Below are positions 45,000 through 53,629 of a stretch of 56,748 bases of DNA, piece after piece (position 1 is the first letter of the stretch; each line of letters opens with the position of its first letter). The stretch comes from Chlorogloea sp. CCALA 695 (lineage in GTDB: Bacteria > Cyanobacteriota > Cyanobacteriia > Cyanobacteriales > Chroococcidiopsidaceae), in NCBI RefSeq assembly GCF_003003885.1, contig NZ_PVWN01000026.1:1-56748 (forward strand). Reading direction: 5' to 3'. The notes under the pieces are model-generated. The model searched no databases. It was not told the origin of the DNA and saw nothing but the letters and a program-made list of their open reading frames with translations. A program made the position numbers and the translations under genes.

Positions 45000-45665
45000 T
45001 TACCAAGGCAGCACCTCTCCATTGCTGTGCCAAAAAGTACCCGTATTTTCTAGCGTCAGCTCATCAATTCGCGCTAATAATCCTCGTACCGATACTTCGG
45101 GCGTGATGCCGTTTGCTGTAAAATTTGTCATCCGAGTCTGTACCAAGCCTGGATGCAGGATAGCCACAGCAATACCTCGTGGTTTGAGGTCATGGGAGAG
45201 CGATTTACCTGCCATAGATAGCGCAACTTTAGACATCCGATAGCCGTAAGAACTGCCAGAAGTATTATCAGCTATTGACCCCATGCGACTTGTCATCATT
45301 ACGACCTTTCCACCCACTTTAAGGCGAGGAAGTAATACCTGTGTTACCCGCAACGCGCCTAGGGCATTGACTTCAAACTGTTCTCGGATACTGTCAAAGT
45401 CGAGATGTTGTAATGTTACGCTCTTGGCGATCGCCGCGTTATTAATTAAGACATCAATCTGGGTTTCTCTTAGCTTCTTGTGCAAGTTGGCGACAGAATC
45501 ATCAGAAGTTATATCGATGTTTTCTTCTACTCTGATTCCTAGCGCCTTCAATTCTACTGTTGTCTGCCGACAAACTGCGATCGCACTATCTCCTCTTGAT
45601 TGAAGCTGACGGCAATATTCGTAGCCGATGCCACGATTGGCTCCTGTAACTAGATACGTTGCCAT
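45000..45665 (-). CDS. Short-chain dehydrogenase/reductase
   Basis: 221 residues of the classical SDR family. The NAD(P)-binding motif is VTGANRGIGYEYCRQL, with INNAAIA and the active-site Ser in MMTSRMGSIADN. The catalytic YxxxK is SYGYRMSKVAL, and HPGLVQTRMTNF ends the substrate lobe. The substrate is unknown. Length is close to the family minimum. It follows the DUF4178 remnant on the other strand. Confidence 0.93.
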   Translation of the reverse strand: MATYLVTGANRGIGYEYCRQLQSRGDSAIAVCRQTTVELKALGIRVEENIDITSDDSVANLHKKLRETQIDVLINNAAIAKSVTLQHLDFDSIREQFEVNALGALRVTQVLLPRLKVGGKVVMMTSRMGSIADNTSGSSYGYRMSKVALSMAGKSLSHDLKPRGIAVAILHPGLVQTRMTNFTANGITPEVSVRGLLARIDELTLENTGTFWHSNGEVLPW

Positions 45666-45779
45666 AAAACGCGCTACTGCAAAGGTTGATTATTTCCCAC
45701 AATAACGCAACGTTTAGGGCAGTTCACTACAATGCGATCGTGGCTTTACTATTAAAGCAGTTACACAGGGTTCTGTTCT

Positions 45780-46331
45780 ATGATTTATTTGCCCCGTACT
45801 CAAAGCATTAGTCAATCGCGCCGCCGCTTTTTGCGTTATCTTGCTGGAGGCGCATCTAGTAGCCTGATCTTTGGTTCTATAGCTTCTGCCAAAAGTCGAG
45901 AACTGAGTTTAGAATATCTCTGCTCAAGGTTTCCCCTCAATTCACGTTGCAAAGACTATTTACCAGGAGTACAAGCTCAAGATACTCAAGAAAAACCTAT
46001 CCAAGTTGATGTTTTGCTCACTCAAATTAAACCAAATGTGCCTGTTTTAGTCCAAGGATTACCGAACCGCGATCGCGCTTACCTAGTTATTACCGAAAAA
46101 CAACAAATTGCCCCTTATGCAATTAGACCTATTTGTACGCATCTTGGCTGCACAGTAGCGTGGCAATCTACAGAAAACCGCTTTGTTTGCCCATGTCACG
46201 GCTCTCAGTACGATGCTCAAGGGCGCGTTGTAAAAGGCCCAGCCCGTCGATCTCTCCCCATTATTACGGCAATTGTTAAGCAAAACCAGGTTCGGCTGGT
46301 AGAACTATCTCCAGCTATCGATCCCCGCTAA
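45780..46331 (+). CDS. Rieske-type [2Fe-2S] protein with Tat signal
   Basis: 183 residues. The N-terminus QSRRRFLRYLAGGASSSL is a twin-arginine (Tat) signal. The Rieske cluster box is intact: CTHLGC and CPCHGSQYDAQG. The middle portion differs from cytochrome b6f PetC, so it is a Rieske-domain paralogue of uncertain partner (cyanobacteria carry PetC-like paralogues in the cytoplasmic membrane). There is no cytochrome b neighbour. The gene stands alone between an SDR (divergent) and pit (convergent). Confidence 0.88.
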   Translation: MIYLPRTQSISQSRRRFLRYLAGGASSSLIFGSIASAKSRELSLEYLCSRFPLNSRCKDYLPGVQAQDTQEKPIQVDVLLTQIKPNVPVLVQGLPNRDRAYLVITEKQQIAPYAIRPICTHLGCTVAWQSTENRFVCPCHGSQYDAQGRVVKGPARRSLPIITAIVKQNQVRLVELSPAIDPR

Positions 46332-46390
46332 GATTTTACTTTATCTGCTAGCAAGGTGCGTCTCCCACTTATGATTAATTTTTAGTACCC

Positions 46391-47620
46391 CTACAAAAAT
46401 AACCACTTTGCCAAGCTAAACAAACCTGCACTTAAGGCGGCGCTAATCGGGATAGTAACTATCCATGCTTTAGCAATATTTTTTAATGTTGAAAATTGAA
46501 TTGATTTATAGTTCTGTACTAAGCCAATTCCCACAAGGCCGCCCACTAAAGCATGAGAAGTAGAAACGGGTAAACCCAAGCGTGAAGCAAGTAAAATTGT
46601 TGTCGCGGTTGCAAGTTCCGCACAAAAACCACCGCTAGGTTGCAAGGAAATAATACTTGAGCCAATAGTAGCAATAACTTTTTCACCCCAAACCGCTAAA
46701 CCCGCTACAATTCCTGCGCCGCCAAGTACCAAAATCCACAACGGAATAGTTAAAAAACCTTGGGGAACGCTACCAGTATTGATGATATAAATAATTACGG
46801 CTAATGGCGCGATCGCATTTCCGACATCGTTAGAACCATGAGCGAAGGCGACAAAGCAAGCACTTAATAGTTGAAAGAAGGCTAATTGGCGCTCGACAAC
46901 CATAGCATCGTTTGGGGTGTTATCGGCGGCTAACTGTCGCCAAGCATTGAAAGTAATACCTATAGCCGCAAATCCACCAATTGCTAGAGCAACATCTTGG
47001 CGAGGAATGGGTAAATTAGCAATTAAGGGCGTGTTAGTAATCGTTGGGAAAACAATTACGCCAAATACTCCTACTAAAGCGACACTCAGCCAGGGAATCC
47101 ACTCCTCTAGCTGCGTTATTTTGTTAGTTCGATCTAAAATCCAGTATTTAATAGTTTTGTACAGTAAAGCGGCGATTACGGCGCTAAGTATTGGTGTAAT
47201 TATCCAACCTAAAGTAATTAAACCAATAGATGACCAGGCGATCGCGTTTATTCCTACCGAGCAAACACTAAACCCGGCGATCGCACCAACTACAGCATGA
47301 GATGATGCTACAGGTAAGCCGCGACTGGTGGCAATTTGCAGCCACGCGCCACAGGCGATTAAAACTGAAGTCATCCCCAGGAGTAATACTTGCGGTGCGT
47401 CAGTAAATAAAGCTGGGTTAACAATTTCGGTGGCTAAGGTTTGCGATACTTCTTGCCCAAATAATACGGCTCCTGTAAACTCTAATACTCCGGCTATTAC
47501 CAAGGCTTGACGCAGAGTAACCGCTTTAGAACCTACCGATGTTCCCATCGAATTGGCTACATCGTTCGCCCCTAAATTCCAAGCGACGTAAAAAGCTAAG
47601 AAAGCTACGATAAAAATCAT
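46391..47620 (-). CDS. pit: Inorganic phosphate transporter, PiT family
   Basis: 409 residues and about ten membrane helices. The two duplicated PiT signatures are present: AWNLGANDVANSMGTSVGS near the N-terminus and FAHGSNDVGNAIAPLAV in the second half. It is a low-affinity, proton- or sodium-coupled phosphate symporter. A 101-bp MITE-like element lies 18 bases upstream of the ATG, leaving little native promoter or ribosome binding site; no strong Shine-Dalgarno is visible. The element could change pit expression, an inference only. It converges with the Rieske gene. Confidence 0.94.
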   Translation of the reverse strand: MIFIVAFLAFYVAWNLGANDVANSMGTSVGSKAVTLRQALVIAGVLEFTGAVLFGQEVSQTLATEIVNPALFTDAPQVLLLGMTSVLIACGAWLQIATSRGLPVASSHAVVGAIAGFSVCSVGINAIAWSSIGLITLGWIITPILSAVIAALLYKTIKYWILDRTNKITQLEEWIPWLSVALVGVFGVIVFPTITNTPLIANLPIPRQDVALAIGGFAAIGITFNAWRQLAADNTPNDAMVVERQLAFFQLLSACFVAFAHGSNDVGNAIAPLAVIIYIINTGSVPQGFLTIPLWILVLGGAGIVAGLAVWGEKVIATIGSSIISLQPSGGFCAELATATTILLASRLGLPVSTSHALVGGLVGIGLVQNYKSIQFSTLKNIAKAWIVTIPISAALSAGLFSLAKWLFL

Positions 47621-47638
47621 TTAATTACTTTTTTATTT

Positions 47639-47739
47639 GGCGTTGCTGAAAATATGATGATTTCTCCTTTTGACCATTCTTCTGTCTCCTCCTCATTCCT
47701 ACTGCATTACCAATTACCAATTACCAATTCAGCAACGCC
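47639..47739. mobile_element. 101-bp MITE-like element
   Basis: Perfect 11-bp terminal inverted repeats, GGCGTTGCTGA (47639-47649) and TCAGCAACGCC (47729-47739), are flanked by an identical 8-bp sequence TTTTATTT on each side (47631-47638 and 47740-47747), as expected of a target-site duplication. The interior has no ORF, and contains tandem copies of ATTACCA near 47707-47728. GGCGTTGCTGA-type ends are common on insertion sequences of cyanobacteria, so this fits a non-autonomous MITE mobilised by such an element. The right-hand repeat supplies the last codons and stop of mobA. Confidence 0.7.
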
Positions 47740-48334
47740 TTTTATTTATTGCTGCCAGATCCTCTGGGGTATTGCAATTAAAAAGCATTTGAGCATCGGG
47801 TACAGTTAGAACTTGGACGAATTGGGGTTTGAGCCAGTGTTGAAACGATCGCCCACCAGTGTTAATGAAGCTTGTCAGCGAGCTTAAACAGTCACGGCGA
47901 TAAAAACCGCATAATGGCTCCCAACCTTTGGTATGGCGAGGTAAAAGGGCGATCGCGTTGCAATTATTTAGTTGCGTTACCCAAGATTGCAACACTTCCT
48001 TTGGCAACGCTGGTAAATCTACCGCTTGTAGTAGTACCCAATCGGTATTAACTTGAGCAAGTCCTTGAGCAAAGCCGAGTATGGGGGCGGTAGCTGCTCC
48101 TTGAGGCTGCACTTCGCGGATAAATTGACATTTATCTAGTAATAAGGGCTGATAGCGCTCTTGCCAAGGTGTGACCACAAGCAGGCGATCGCATATTGAA
48201 AGAGCGCGATCACATACTAGGCGTAACATCGGTACTTCGTCAATAAGTAGCAAAGCCTTATCTGTCCCCATGCGTGAACTTTTACCCCCGGCCAAGACGA
48301 TCCCAGTTAGGGGAAAATCGACATTATTGTTCAC
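47729..48334 (-). CDS. mobA: Molybdenum cofactor guanylyltransferase
   Basis: 201 residues. MobA attaches GMP to molybdopterin to form bis-MGD. The nucleotide-binding motif is GIVLAGGKSSRMGTDKALLL near residue 10; LQAVDLPALP and WEPLCGFYRRD are family marks. The stop TGA (47729-47731) and the last three codons (RRC) lie in the terminal repeat of the MITE-like element, so the natural C-terminus was replaced. Without the insertion the frame would end a couple of codons later with a different tail. It overlaps the SDR gene upstream by 11 bases. Confidence 0.92.
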   Translation of the reverse strand: MNNNVDFPLTGIVLAGGKSSRMGTDKALLLIDEVPMLRLVCDRALSICDRLLVVTPWQERYQPLLLDKCQFIREVQPQGAATAPILGFAQGLAQVNTDWVLLQAVDLPALPKEVLQSWVTQLNNCNAIALLPRHTKGWEPLCGFYRRDCLSSLTSFINTGGRSFQHWLKPQFVQVLTVPDAQMLFNCNTPEDLAAINKRRC

Positions 48335-49193
48335 GCCTTAAAAAAAGCTCCAAAGTTTCTAATTTGAGCTTAAATATTTGTTCCAAACGCTCAATTTCAG
48401 CCGGAGTACAGAAAAACTCGTTGTTAAGCAACGTGCGAAAAGTGCCAAAAGCCTTTTCCGCGTCAGTGTTAAATAAACCAAGGGCGGCGCGCACACCATC
48501 AACTACAGCCAACGGTGGGTTAATAATAATTGCTTGGCGCTGATAAATGCGACTAAAAATCTGGGGTATATCTGCTCTTTGTAAAATCTCTGGGCCACCG
48601 ACGGCGAAGATTTGGTTGCAAGCGGCGGTATTACTCACCGAATCTACCGCCATCCATGCTAAGTCATCGGTGCTAACAATTGAAGTGCGACTTTTAGAGT
48701 CTCCTATTAGTAAATATATGCCTGTTTGCTGAAATCTCTCTGCTAAAGGTAATAAATTTGAACTCAAACCTGCGGGGCGCAAAATAGTGTAATTTAAGCC
48801 GCTAGATTGTAAGTATTTTTCTACAGCGCGCTTTGCCTTAAATACTGGTGCGTCTTCGTAACCGCGATCTGCTCCCAGTACGGAAATAAATACAAAATGC
48901 TCTACTCCAAACTCTACGGCGCGATCGATTAATTCAATATTGGCGCGATAGTCTAAAGCTAAAGCATCGCCACCGCTACCATGAGCGCTGATAATATATT
49001 TTATTCCTAGACAAGCTTTAGAAATATCTTTTGGCTCAATCAAGTCACCAATAAATATTTCACTCCCTCGGTTTTCTAGTTCACCGTAGCGAGAATTTAG
49101 GCGGACAAAAGAGCGCACAGGTGCTTCTTTTTGCCGTAGTAGGCGTACAACTCTTTGTCCTATATCTCCACTTGCGCCTGTAACTAAAAACAT
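48324..49193 (-). CDS. NmrA-like atypical SDR
   Basis: 289 residues. The Rossmann motif VTGASGDIGQRVVRLLR and DYRANIELIDRAVEFGVEHFVFISVLGAD match NmrA/Ycf39-type atypical SDRs. There is no catalytic YxxxK pattern, so it may sense NAD(P) or bind other ligands rather than act as a dehydrogenase. Members of this family include Ycf39 and other photosystem assembly factors in cyanobacteria, but I cannot say whether it is one. The C-terminal 60 residues are an extra helical part. It overlaps mobA by 11 bases, so they are likely co-transcribed. Confidence 0.85.
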   Translation of the reverse strand: MFLVTGASGDIGQRVVRLLRQKEAPVRSFVRLNSRYGELENRGSEIFIGDLIEPKDISKACLGIKYIISAHGSGGDALALDYRANIELIDRAVEFGVEHFVFISVLGADRGYEDAPVFKAKRAVEKYLQSSGLNYTILRPAGLSSNLLPLAERFQQTGIYLLIGDSKSRTSIVSTDDLAWMAVDSVSNTAACNQIFAVGGPEILQRADIPQIFSRIYQRQAIIINPPLAVVDGVRAALGLFNTDAEKAFGTFRTLLNNEFFCTPAEIERLEQIFKLKLETLELFLRREQ

Positions 49194-49521
49194 TTAATTT
49201 ATCCTCTTTTATCCAGCATATTTTAGCGGAATACGCCAAAGACAGTTAAATAATGATTAGCGATTTTTGGTTCAGGCTTTGTAATAAGCTAGTAAAAGAT
49301 TATTCTTGCCCGTTTCCGCAGAACTATCAACCCAAGCTGTCAATAGCAGACTAAAGTCAATAGCATTGTGCTAGTGTCAGTTTTTAGAGCAATCTCTTAA
49401 CCTGAGTAGCTAACCAAAGTCTAAACCTTAGCAACGGTAGTGGTTTATTGCTTTTTTCTTGTAATCTGTCAAAAGAAACCTTCAAGGCAGATTTTCCGCT
49501 TTTTTTAATCTTGGTAGCTGT
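49194..49521. other. Divergent promoter region before rbcR
   Basis: 328 bases between the minus-strand SDR and plus-strand rbcR; no ORF. It must hold both promoters. I saw no perfect repeat. A LysR-type site (T-N11-A) cannot be assigned with confidence. Confidence 0.5.
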
Positions 49522-50532
49522 ATGTCTGACCTTCCTTTCACTTTAGATCAGTTACGCATTCTTAAAGCGATCGCGGCGGAAGGAAGCTTCAAGCGTGCCG
49601 CCGATAGTTTATACGTTTCTCAACCCGCCGTCAGTCTTCAAGTTCAAAACTTAGAAAGGCAATTAGATGTACCTTTATTTGATCGTGGTGGGCGACGGGC
49701 GCAGTTAACTGAAGCTGGTCATCTTTTGCTTAGTTATGGCGAAAAAATCTTAACTTTGTGTCAAGAAACTTGCCGCGCGATTGAAGACTTGCAGAATCTT
49801 CAAGGCGGGACTTTAATTGTCGGCGCATCGCAAACTACCGGGACTTATCTATTGCCGCAAATGATTGGCTTATTTAGACAAAAGTACCCTGATGTTGCCG
49901 TTCAGTTACACGTCCATTCTACCCGGCGCACAGCCTGGAGCGTTGCCAATGGGCAGGTAGATTTAGCAATTATTGGCGGCGAAGTACCAGCAGAATTGCA
50001 AGAATCTTTAGAGGTTATTCCCTACGCTGAAGATGAATTGGCGCTAATTTTGCCTGTGTTTCATCCCTTTGCCAAACTGGACACAATTCAAAGAGACGAT
50101 CTGTACAAGTTACAATTTATTGCTCTTGATTCGCAATCGACAATTCGTAAAGTGATCGATCAAGTCTTGACTCGCTGTGAAATTGACACCCGCCGCTTGA
50201 AAATAGAAATGGAACTTAATTCTATTGAAGCAATTAAAAACGCCGTGCAGTCGGGGTTAGGAGCGGCTTTTGTGTCATTGAGCGCGATCGCCAAAGAGTT
50301 GCAAATGGATGTACTGCACTGCACCCCCATTGAGGGAGTAGTAGTTAAACGGACGCTGTGGCTAATTTTTAATCCCAATCGTTACAGGTCGAAAGCGGCG
50401 GAAGCGTTTAGCAAAGAAGTGTTACCGCAATTTGCCACCCCAGGATGGAATCAGGAGGTTTTAAAAGTCCCGCCCTTAGTTACTGAAGTTGAGGAAGATG
50501 TGCGCGATCGCTCAATCTCTACCCAAGCGTAA
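49522..50532 (+). CDS. rbcR: LysR-family regulator, RbcR/Ycf30-like
   Basis: 336 residues. An N-terminal winged helix-turn-helix ([36 protein letters not shown]) and a C-terminal effector domain ([18 protein letters not shown]) are typical of the RbcR/CmpR group that controls Rubisco and carbon-uptake genes in cyanobacteria and plastids. The extra C-terminal 35 residues are acidic. The partner genes (rbcLS, cmp) are not in the window. The call among RbcR, CmpR and NdhR is by recall of family sequence and is not certain. Confidence 0.8.
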   Translation: MSDLPFTLDQLRILKAIAAEGSFKRAADSLYVSQPAVSLQVQNLERQLDVPLFDRGGRRAQLTEAGHLLLSYGEKILTLCQETCRAIEDLQNLQGGTLIVGASQTTGTYLLPQMIGLFRQKYPDVAVQLHVHSTRRTAWSVANGQVDLAIIGGEVPAELQESLEVIPYAEDELALILPVFHPFAKLDTIQRDDLYKLQFIALDSQSTIRKVIDQVLTRCEIDTRRLKIEMELNSIEAIKNAVQSGLGAAFVSLSAIAKELQMDVLHCTPIEGVVVKRTLWLIFNPNRYRSKAAEAFSKEVLPQFATPGWNQEVLKVPPLVTEVEEDVRDRSISTQA

Positions 50533-50617
50533 CAAATCACTATTTAGCTAAAAGTTAATCTGCATAAGTTATAAACAAATAACTTGCTTATTGCTACCGT
50601 CAAGCTAATAACTATTT

Positions 50618-52048
50618 ATGGAAGTCTATTGCACCCGTTGGACTTGTCCCCATCCGCAAAATAACTTTGCTGATTTAGACGATCCGGCAACTTTGAAGAC
50701 GACAAAGCAAAAGTATTGTACTACTTGCGGGATGCCATTATTCTTGTTGGAGCAATACATACCATCAAAATTGTTAGGAAAAGGGGGATTTGGAGCGGCG
50801 TTTTTGGCGCGCGCGCGCTACACTCCAGGTTTTCGTAAGTGTGTAGTTAAGCAATTTAAACCTTCCGGGGAGCTAACAACAGAGCAATTAGACACGGCGC
50901 AAAAACTATTTGAACGCGAAGCGGAGGTGTTGGAACTTATTGGCAGTCAAAATAACCAAATTCCCGATTTATTTGCTTTTTTCGATTTAACAGTTCCCAG
51001 TCTCCAACCTCCCAAACAAGAGCAGTTTTTTTATTTAGTTCAAGAATTCATTGATGGCAAAAACTTAGAAGAAGAATTGCAAGAAAAAGGCAAGTTTTCC
51101 GAAGCTAAGGTGATGGAGGTACTATTAGAAGTTCTTAAAATCTTAGAATTTGTCCACAATAGCGGCTCAATTCATCGAGATATTAAACCCTCAAATATCA
51201 TGCGTCACAAAAACGGGCGCTTATATTTGTTAGATTTTGGCGCAGTCAAGCAAGTAGCCAGCACCGCCACAAATAGCGCTTCTACGGGCATTTATTCAAT
51301 GGGATTTGCACCCCCAGAGCAGATGTCTGGCAAACAAGTTTACCCATCTACCGATTTATATGCTTTAGCGGTTACTTGTGTGATGTTGCTAACGGGTAAA
51401 GAAGCAACCCAATTGTTGGATAGTTACAGCAATCAATGGAGTTGGCAACAGGAAGTAACGATTAGCCCAACGCTAGCAAATGTATTAGATAAAATGCTCC
51501 AGGCTGCACCAAATCAACGTTTTTCATCGGCTCAAGCAGCAATAGAAGCCCTGGCAATAACTACCCCACCGCTTAACCCTGTAGCGAACCCTAGCCAACC
51601 ATTAGCACCTATTACGACCCCCGCACCAATTGCTACACCTCCCCCCACTCCTGCCCCTGTTAGGCAGCAGTCGCGTCCCTCTTTTTCAACCTGGGAATTA
51701 TTAGGTAGTGGCGCTTTTACTGGGTTTGAAGGGGGGTTAATTGCGATCGCTCTATTGAGTCTTTTAGGCACAACTTTAATTAGTACGGGAGCGTGGTTAG
51801 TATTACTAGGGGCGCTAATGTTTGTGCAGTGGCGGCGCTGGATTGAAAAGGTAGATTTATTAATTATTGCTGGTATTACTTTGGGGCTGGTATTATTCTT
51901 GCCAGGTTTAAACGCAACTGTGAGTAGCTTTCAAGGAATTGGAGCAGTGCAAGCGGTATTAATATTAGCGATAGTTGGAGCATTAGTTGCGATCGCTTTA
52001 ACAGCAATATTTCGTTTAATTTATAAATTACTTTCCCGGATATTGTAA
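50618..52048 (+). CDS. 4-Cys Ser/Thr protein kinase with membrane C-terminus
   Basis: 476 residues. The first 45 residues form a putative zinc finger with four Cys (CTRWTCPHP and YCTTCGMPL). The Hanks-type kinase domain has LGKGGFGAAFLARA, the Lys in CVVKQF, catalytic HRDIKPSNIMRH and DFG in LLDFGAVKQVA, so it should be active. A Pro/Thr/Ala-rich linker follows near residues 310-350, then about four hydrophobic helices to the end, so the kinase is membrane-bound. The layout is known in cyanobacteria. It is 23 bases upstream of a decayed binding-protein gene and 1.6 kb upstream of its intact paralogue. Confidence 0.92.
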   Translation: MEVYCTRWTCPHPQNNFADLDDPATLKTTKQKYCTTCGMPLFLLEQYIPSKLLGKGGFGAAFLARARYTPGFRKCVVKQFKPSGELTTEQLDTAQKLFEREAEVLELIGSQNNQIPDLFAFFDLTVPSLQPPKQEQFFYLVQEFIDGKNLEEELQEKGKFSEAKVMEVLLEVLKILEFVHNSGSIHRDIKPSNIMRHKNGRLYLLDFGAVKQVASTATNSASTGIYSMGFAPPEQMSGKQVYPSTDLYALAVTCVMLLTGKEATQLLDSYSNQWSWQQEVTISPTLANVLDKMLQAAPNQRFSSAQAAIEALAITTPPLNPVANPSQPLAPITTPAPIATPPPTPAPVRQQSRPSFSTWELLGSGAFTGFEGGLIAIALLSLLGTTLISTGAWLVLLGALMFVQWRRWIEKVDLLIIAGITLGLVLFLPGLNATVSSFQGIGAVQAVLILAIVGALVAIALTAIFRLIYKLLSRIL

Positions 52049-52071
52049 TCGAATAGCACTACCAATCACCT

Positions 52072-52719
52072 ATGTCTCAGCCCAAAAATGAAACTGTTGT
52101 TCTGGTCTTGGCTCTATTAATAACATTAGGGTTGGGAAGCGTAGGAATTTGGGTTTTCAATTACTTTTCAAGAGATGGAAAGATTGTTACCCCAACCCCA
52201 GCACTAACCAATCAACATCAAACCGGATTAGTTTGGGCGAGAGAAGTTTGCTACCAGAAATAAGCCCAGCGAAAGAGGAGGGTATCGAGGCAATTTCTCA
52301 AGGAGACTATAGTAAAGCAATTGTTATGCAAACATCTCTACAAAACCAGAAAAACGATCCAGAAGCTTTAATTTATTTGAATAATGCCCGAATTGGCGCA
52401 GCTACAAGTTACACAATTGCCGCCTCTGTACCGATTGGTAGCGATCCTGATGTCCGCGAGTCTCGGCAATTGTGGGTAGGCGATGTCAGTTGGCGCACGG
52501 CTTTAGCTTATGATGCAACCGTAGCTTTGATTGCGGCGATCGCCCAAGATCCAACTCGCGTGGGAGTCCAACAAGCTTTGCTGTCACCAAAATTTAGTCC
52601 TCCTGGGGCGAAATGTACGATTTTTACCATCAGGCGATCGCAATACCCCAGTGCAACTGGTGCAAATTTTTCCTGGTAAACGTTCTGGTGCTGGTTATGA
52701 CTTTGTTCCACTGCCATAA
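52072..52719 (+). pseudogene. Periplasmic binding protein paralogue, frameshifted and deleted
   Basis: Three frames together match the protein at 53630. The first frame (MSQPKNETVVLVLALLITLG and a membrane anchor) ends near 52250. The second frame carries the linker GIEAISQGDYSKAIVMQTSL and DPEALIYLNNARIG, then jumps from SVPIGSD to PDVRESRQLWVG with nothing between, though the intact copy has about 250 residues there. It continues as SWRTALAYDATVALIAAI. The third frame gives the end, VRFLPSGDRNTPVQLVQIFPG. So it has lost most of the ligand-binding lobes and has two frame breaks. It is a degraded duplicate of the gene at 53630, in the same order after the kinase. Confidence 0.75.
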
Positions 52720-52749
52720 TACTCTTAGCCAAGGTTGGACTTTAAACTA

Positions 52750-53472
52750 ATGACATGGATAGATTTTACGATCCGCTTGATACTTGCATTCATCTTGGGT
52801 GCAGCAATTGGCATTGAAAGACAATGGCGACAAACTAAGTCAGTTCTCAAAACGAATGTTTTGGTATCTATTGGCTCGTCAATGTTTGTCATGTTGTCGG
52901 GAATGGTTGTAGGCGATGCTAGTCCCACAAGGGTAGCTGCCCAAGTAGTTTCTGGAGTTGGCTTTCTGGGGGGAGGTGTAATTTTACGAGAAGGTTCTAG
53001 CGTTCGCGGCTTAAATACTGCTGCGACTTTATGGTGTGCGGCGGCAGTGGGTAGCTTAATTGGTGCGGGATTTTTATTTCAAGCTTACGTGGGTGCTTTA
53101 GCCGTAATCGCGGCAAATCTACTACTAACACCGCTAGTTCAGTTTGTGCAACAACTAAATGGAGAAACGCTCGCTCAAACAAAAACAGAAACTCGCTATC
53201 GCTGCCGCATCGTTTGCGAACGAGAGGATGAAGCTGATGTTCGGGCTTTGCTATCTCAAGCAGTACATGATGGTGTTTTGATTCTTGATGCTTTCTATAG
53301 CAAAAATATCGATAGTAAAGACATAAATAATCCCACTTTGGTAGAAATTAAGGCAAATATTTTGACAGAAGGGCGCAACGATTTACTTTTAGAAGAACTT
53401 GTTAGTAAACTTAAGCTGAAAGCAAAAGTTAGTAAAGTAAGTTGGGAATTTGTTTCTCAAGAAGCTGAGTAA
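52750..53472 (+). CDS. MgtC/SapB family membrane protein
   Basis: 240 residues from the ATG at 52750; a TTG five codons earlier is possible. About four or five membrane helices with the family motif GAAIGIERQWR, then QVVSGVGFLGGGVIL and GLNTAATLWCAAAVG. The C-terminal 90 residues are soluble and acidic (an ACT-like domain is usual here). MgtC proteins are linked to magnesium homeostasis and membrane potential, though the function in cyanobacteria is unclear. It lies between the decayed and intact binding-protein genes. Confidence 0.9.
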   Translation: MTWIDFTIRLILAFILGAAIGIERQWRQTKSVLKTNVLVSIGSSMFVMLSGMVVGDASPTRVAAQVVSGVGFLGGGVILREGSSVRGLNTAATLWCAAAVGSLIGAGFLFQAYVGALAVIAANLLLTPLVQFVQQLNGETLAQTKTETRYRCRIVCEREDEADVRALLSQAVHDGVLILDAFYSKNIDSKDINNPTLVEIKANILTEGRNDLLLEELVSKLKLKAKVSKVSWEFVSQEAE

Positions 53473-53629
53473 AAATTATTTTTGCCCCCCTCTTCTAAAT
53501 CTACGTAAATTTGCTTAAGCCCTCTAAGGAGAAAATTTGTATACGGAGCTAGTTATCCGTAGAAATACGCTTGGAATCCTAGATAAGATAGGGGTAGTGT
53601 GTAAGGTTGTCAATACAAGGTAAGCGAAA

